In this document: piece after piece, positions 11,964 through 14,838 of the stretch | Layout of the letters: every line of letters starts with the position of its first letter | Position numbering within the stretch: the stretch's first letter is position 1 | DNA from: JAVBJV01 sp031546815 | Lineage (GTDB): Bacteria > Pseudomonadota > Alphaproteobacteria > Acetobacterales > Acetobacteraceae | DNA length: 14,838 bases | Assembly (NCBI GenBank): GCA_031546815.1 | Contig: JAVBJV010000064.1 | Location: 1-14,838, forward strand | Direction of reading: 5' to 3' | The notes under the pieces: generated by a model | Seen by the model: only the letters and a program-made list of their open reading frames with translations | What the model was told of the DNA's origin: nothing | The model's database searches: none | Made by a program: the position numbers and the translations under genes

Positions 11964-14838
11964 TCACCACTGGTATGCGAAACTCAACCCGACCATGCTG
12001 GCCATGTCGCGGGCGCTGAATTCGGCGTCGTAGCGCAGCGAGATCTGCCCCTGCTCGCCCACCGGAAGACCGATTTTCAGCCCTGCGATTCCGGTATCAC
12101 GCGCTGGGCCGGCACCATGCTGGGTAAAGTCGCTCAACGTGCTGCCCATGAACCGCGCATCGAGGCGACGCGTCACCGCGCCATATTCGTGCCGCCAGCC
12201 GATCTGCAGGCCCAGATGCAGGCGTGCGCCCTCGGCATTGCTGATCGTGTGATCCCATCGCCCGCCCAGCACCGAGCTGAACGTGTTTACCGTGCTGGCA
12301 TTCACATCCAGGTCCATGGAATCCGCCCCGTTTTCCGTAAAACCGGCAAAGCGGATAGTCGCCCCTTCCAGTTTTGCGAAAGGCGCCACCACGCCATACG
12401 CACCGAAAGGAATATCCCGCCCCACCTGCACCGATCCGAAGAACTGGTCGCTGCCGAAGTCGCCACGCGCCACGCGCGGGGATCGAGTGAACAGGATGTC
12501 GCGCTTCATGTCGTTATCGCCCCGCGCGTACCCGGCGATGGCGTGCAGCCAGAACGGGTCGGACGTGTAGCTGCCATACAGCGCGAACTGGTAACTGTTC
12601 ACGCGGCCGCGAGCCGGCAGTGTTTCAGTCTGCGTGCGCCCCTGCACATAGCCAACCGCCGCACCGATGCGCAACTGGTCCGTCACCGCGCGATCCGCCC
12701 CGGTCAGCACGCCGGCCAGTTCAATCTCCTGTCGCAGCCAGGTGTCATAACCGCCGACCCAGCCCGAACTTCCGACCGCGCTTGCCCACGCGCACCAGCG
12801 GGCGACGGCCCCAGCCTCGCACCGTCTGCCGCGCCGTGCGTCGGTCAGCGTTGCCTCGATCGTCGCGGTGCCAAGCCGCACGGCCGAGAGATTGGCGTTC
12901 TGCAATGCGGCATAGGATTCCGAACTCAGCTGATCGAGCGCCGCATACGCGGCATCGCCTTCCTGCGTGACCAGATCGACTGCCACTGTCAGCAGATCGT
13001 CCAAGGTGATCTGCGATCGCCCCCCGGCCAGGATCGCATGATCCAGCCCCTGCTCCGTGGCAATCTGATTGGGTGTGCCCCCCGCCTGCGCAAACCCGCG
13101 CGTCACGACGAGGTAGGCCGACGTCGCATCGTAGCCGAGGGTCAGTGCAGTAAACGGATTGCTGGATGTCACCCCGTCGAACGTGCCCGTTATTCCACTC
13201 TCCGCCGTCAGGATCGTGTATGTATCGCTGGTCCGGAATGACAGCGGCTGGACACGGGCGAATATATGACCACCCCGCAATTCGGCCGTTCCGGAAACCT
13301 TCACCAGATCCTGTGCCTGCGGGCCGATCTCGACCAGATATTGGCTGCTGGCGGCCTGCACGTAATTTCCTTCGATCCGCAATTGCCCAAGCGACAGCGG
13401 CAGCAAAACCCCACCCAGATTCAGCGTGACGGTTTCCCCCGGCGCAACGCCACCTTCCATGATCAGTGTCCCGCGCACTGTGCCGGTGCCGATCAGACCC
13501 GCCCCCGCAGCAACCTGCACAATCGGGCTGGTCAGCACGCCTTGCACATATAAACGCCCACTGTTGATATTTGTGCTCTGCGTGATGCTGGCTTCGCTGT
13601 TCAACGTCCAGAAACCGCTCTGCACCGCCATGGTAGCGAAACCCTGCACCGGCGCCGACAGCACGCCGCCCCCCTGAAGCACCAGCGCGTTGTTCGTACC
13701 GCCCCCATCCAGAAGGCCGATGACGTGCGCGTTGTCGGTCAGCACCAGCTGGCTGTCGGTTCCAGTGAAACGCAGCGCCGCAACGGCTCCGGACAGTCCC
13801 CCGCCAACCACCACGCGGCTACCTGTTCCGGCGGTAATCCCCACACCGTCCGCGCTGGCGATGCTGCCCTGCGGCGTGACCTCGATCTGCGTTCCGGTGG
13901 CCCCGACGATGCCCCCGTTCAGGTCCCCCATCATGATCAGCCTTCCCGCCGAGACCTGCCAGATCTGCACCGCGCTGTTGCTGCCCGTCAGGGTCCAGGT
14001 GCCGATATCGCCTTTCACCAGTGTCTGGAAATTCCGGTACTGCGCAGCGGGGCCAAGCGCACCGATATCGAACGCGCCGGTGCCCGCCCCCCCCAGGATC
14101 AGCGCGTTCGCCGTTGCTGCGCCGCCCGCATCGACAATGCCGTTGATCACTGACGACGGCCCAAGCACCAGAGCGTCATCCGCCGCCCCGAAGAGGATGG
14201 CGTTCCCATTGCCCCCTTGAACAAGACCGTTATTGACGATGGTTGTGCCCGCGCCCGCAGCCGCAGTCAGATTGATGGCTGCACCCTGGGTCGCGATGAT
14301 CCGGCCGTCGTTGATAACGCCGATATTCGAGGCCCCAAGGATCGCCGCCCCTTGCCCGCTGATCGTCCCGCCGAACTGATTGTTGATCGTGCCACCCTTG
14401 GGCATATGCACCCCGGCCTGAGCAGCCTGCGCACCGCTGATCGTGCCGGCATTGGTCACCGTCCCACCGGCCTGCGCCATGTAAACACCGTCCTGCCCGC
14501 CCTGTATCACCGCACCGGCCAGATTGATCACCGTGCCCGTGCCGAATATCGCAATGGCGGTCGAAGCACTGGTCCGGATCGTGCCGCTGTTAATGAGATA
14601 TGTCGTCCTATTGGACTGAATCGCGAAAAACCCGCCAATGATCTGGCCAGCATTGGTCAACTCAATGCTTGTCACCCCCGACGCGCCCTCAATGTCGATT
14701 GCGCTGCTCTGGGTCCGGGATGTGTCGATAACGGTCGATTGCCCCACGACATACGGGCTGTCCGTTCCATTCAACTCATAGGGCGTGGTGCTGGACGGCA
14801 GTTCAGTCGCGGCGGCGGGGGGGTGGGAAACACCACGG
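11964..14838 (-). CDS. Type V autotransporter (beta-helix passenger plus outer-membrane barrel), N-terminus cut by window edge
   Basis: The frame is open from the right edge to a TGA at 11964-11966 (about 957 residues). The signal peptide and true start lie beyond 14838; the in-frame TTG at 14774 is not a credible start. The passenger is a beta-helix of Gly/Thr/Asn-rich repeats (NAGTISG, NSGTIRT, NDGRIIAT, VINGIVDAGG). A passenger-associated repeat (AGAGLIGTGTVRGTL...GGVAPG, near 13437-13510) precedes an autochaperone-like stretch. The last 280 or so residues form a 12-strand autotransporter barrel ending in the usual aromatic residue (FAYQW). Two cysteines (12819-12821 and 12792-12794) lie 8 residues apart at the linker-barrel junction, which is unusual for autotransporters. 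No catalytic protease or lipase motif is visible, so an adhesin or surface-structure role is inferred. It lies 127 bp upstream of parC on the same strand. Confidence 0.93.
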   Translation of the reverse strand, partial: RGVSHPPAAATELPSSTTPYELNGTDSPYVVGQSTVIDTSRTQSSAIDIEGASGVTSIELTNAGQIIGGFFAIQSNRTTYLINSGTIRTSASTAIAIFGTGTVINLAGAVIQGGQDGVYMAQAGGTVTNAGTISGAQAAQAGVHMPKGGTINNQFGGTISGQGAAILGASNIGVINDGRIIATQGAAINLTAAAGAGTTIVNNGLVQGGNGNAILFGAADDALVLGPSSVINGIVDAGGAATANALILGGAGTGAFDIGALGPAAQYRNFQTLVKGDIGTWTLTGSNSAVQIWQVSAGRLIMMGDLNGGIVGATGTQIEVTPQGSIASADGVGITAGTGSRVVVGGGLSGAVAALRFTGTDSQLVLTDNAHVIGLLDGGGTNNALVLQGGGVLSAPVQGFATMAVQSGFWTLNSEASITQSTNINSGRLYVQGVLTSPIVQVAAGAGLIGTGTVRGTLIMEGGVAPGETVTLNLGGVLLPLSLGQLRIEGNYVQAASSQYLVEIGPQAQDLVKVSGTAELRGGHIFARVQPLSFRTSDTYTILTAESGITGTFDGVTSSNPFTALTLGYDATSAYLVVTRGFAQAGGTPNQIATEQGLDHAILAGGRSQITLDDLLTVAVDLVTQEGDAAYAALDQLSSESYAALQNANLSAVRLGTATIEATLTDARRGRRCEAGAVARWCAWASAVGSSGWVGGYDTWLRQEIELAGVLTGADRAVTDQLRIGAAVGYVQGRTQTETLPARGRVNSYQFALYGSYTSDPFWLHAIAGYARGDNDMKRDILFTRSPRVARGDFGSDQFFGSVQVGRDIPFGAYGVVAPFAKLEGATIRFAGFTENGADSMDLDVNASTVNTFSSVLGGRWDHTISNAEGARLHLGLQIGWRHEYGAVTRRLDARFMGSTLSDFTQHGAGPARDTGIAGLKIGLPVGEQGQISLRYDAEFSARDMASMVGLSFAYQW

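Noticed and set aside
12117..13241. 374-codon plus-strand open frame inside the autotransporter
   Set aside because: It is antisense to the conserved barrel and lacks any domain or ribosome-binding site.

Overview
The window is GC-rich, densely packed and typical of an alphaproteobacterial chromosome. The best guess at family is Acetobacteraceae. That rests on the protein styles (SCOT-type CoA-transferase, ParC with an HPHGDAA motif, an orphan TctC/Bug receptor) and on the GC-rich palindromic intergenic repeat after the thiolase, which resembles repeats I recall from Acetobacteraceae genomes. I see no integrase, transposase, CRISPR array or phage module.

Layout from left to right. On the minus strand, 1-952 is the N-terminal part of an RND efflux membrane-fusion protein that runs off the left edge. 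Its upstream region carries a strong palindrome (993-1014) overlapping a likely promoter. On the plus strand follow a stand-alone Lrp/AsnC ligand-binding domain protein, a tRNA-Leu(CAA) and the two CoA-transferase subunits scoA-scoB, closed by a hairpin terminator. Converging on these, on the minus strand, are an orphan tricarboxylate-type (Bug/TctC) periplasmic binding protein and, upstream of it, gluQ (glutamyl-Q tRNA(Asp) synthetase). Divergent from gluQ, on the plus strand, are a phospholipase/carboxylesterase, an unrecognised gene built from two related modules and interrupted by an in-frame amber codon, an IclR-family PcaR-like regulator, and pcaF (beta-ketoadipyl-CoA thiolase).

After pcaF lies a block of about 190 bp made of several strong hairpins, including a 51-bp inverted repeat with perfect 23-bp arms. 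A small minus-strand gene of unknown function reads into this block and takes its last 25 or so codons and its stop from it. Further right, all on the minus strand, are bioY, parC (parC-bioY form a tight pair) and a large type V autotransporter whose N-terminus lies beyond the right edge.

How the genes work together. The PcaR-like regulator, the thiolase and possibly the CoA-transferase point to the last steps of aromatic catabolism (beta-ketoadipate to succinyl-CoA and acetyl-CoA) or to ketone-body/acetoacetate use. The CoA-transferase looks more like SCOT than PcaIJ and is separated from pcaF by four other genes and the broken gene, so this link is an inference. The other genes are housekeeping (tRNA, gluQ, parC), transport (RND efflux, TctC, BioY) or cell surface (autotransporter). 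I did not find a clearly new multi-gene system. The observations most worth checking are the amber-interrupted two-module gene, the palindromic repeat block that supplies the end of a protein, and the operator-like palindrome at the efflux gene.
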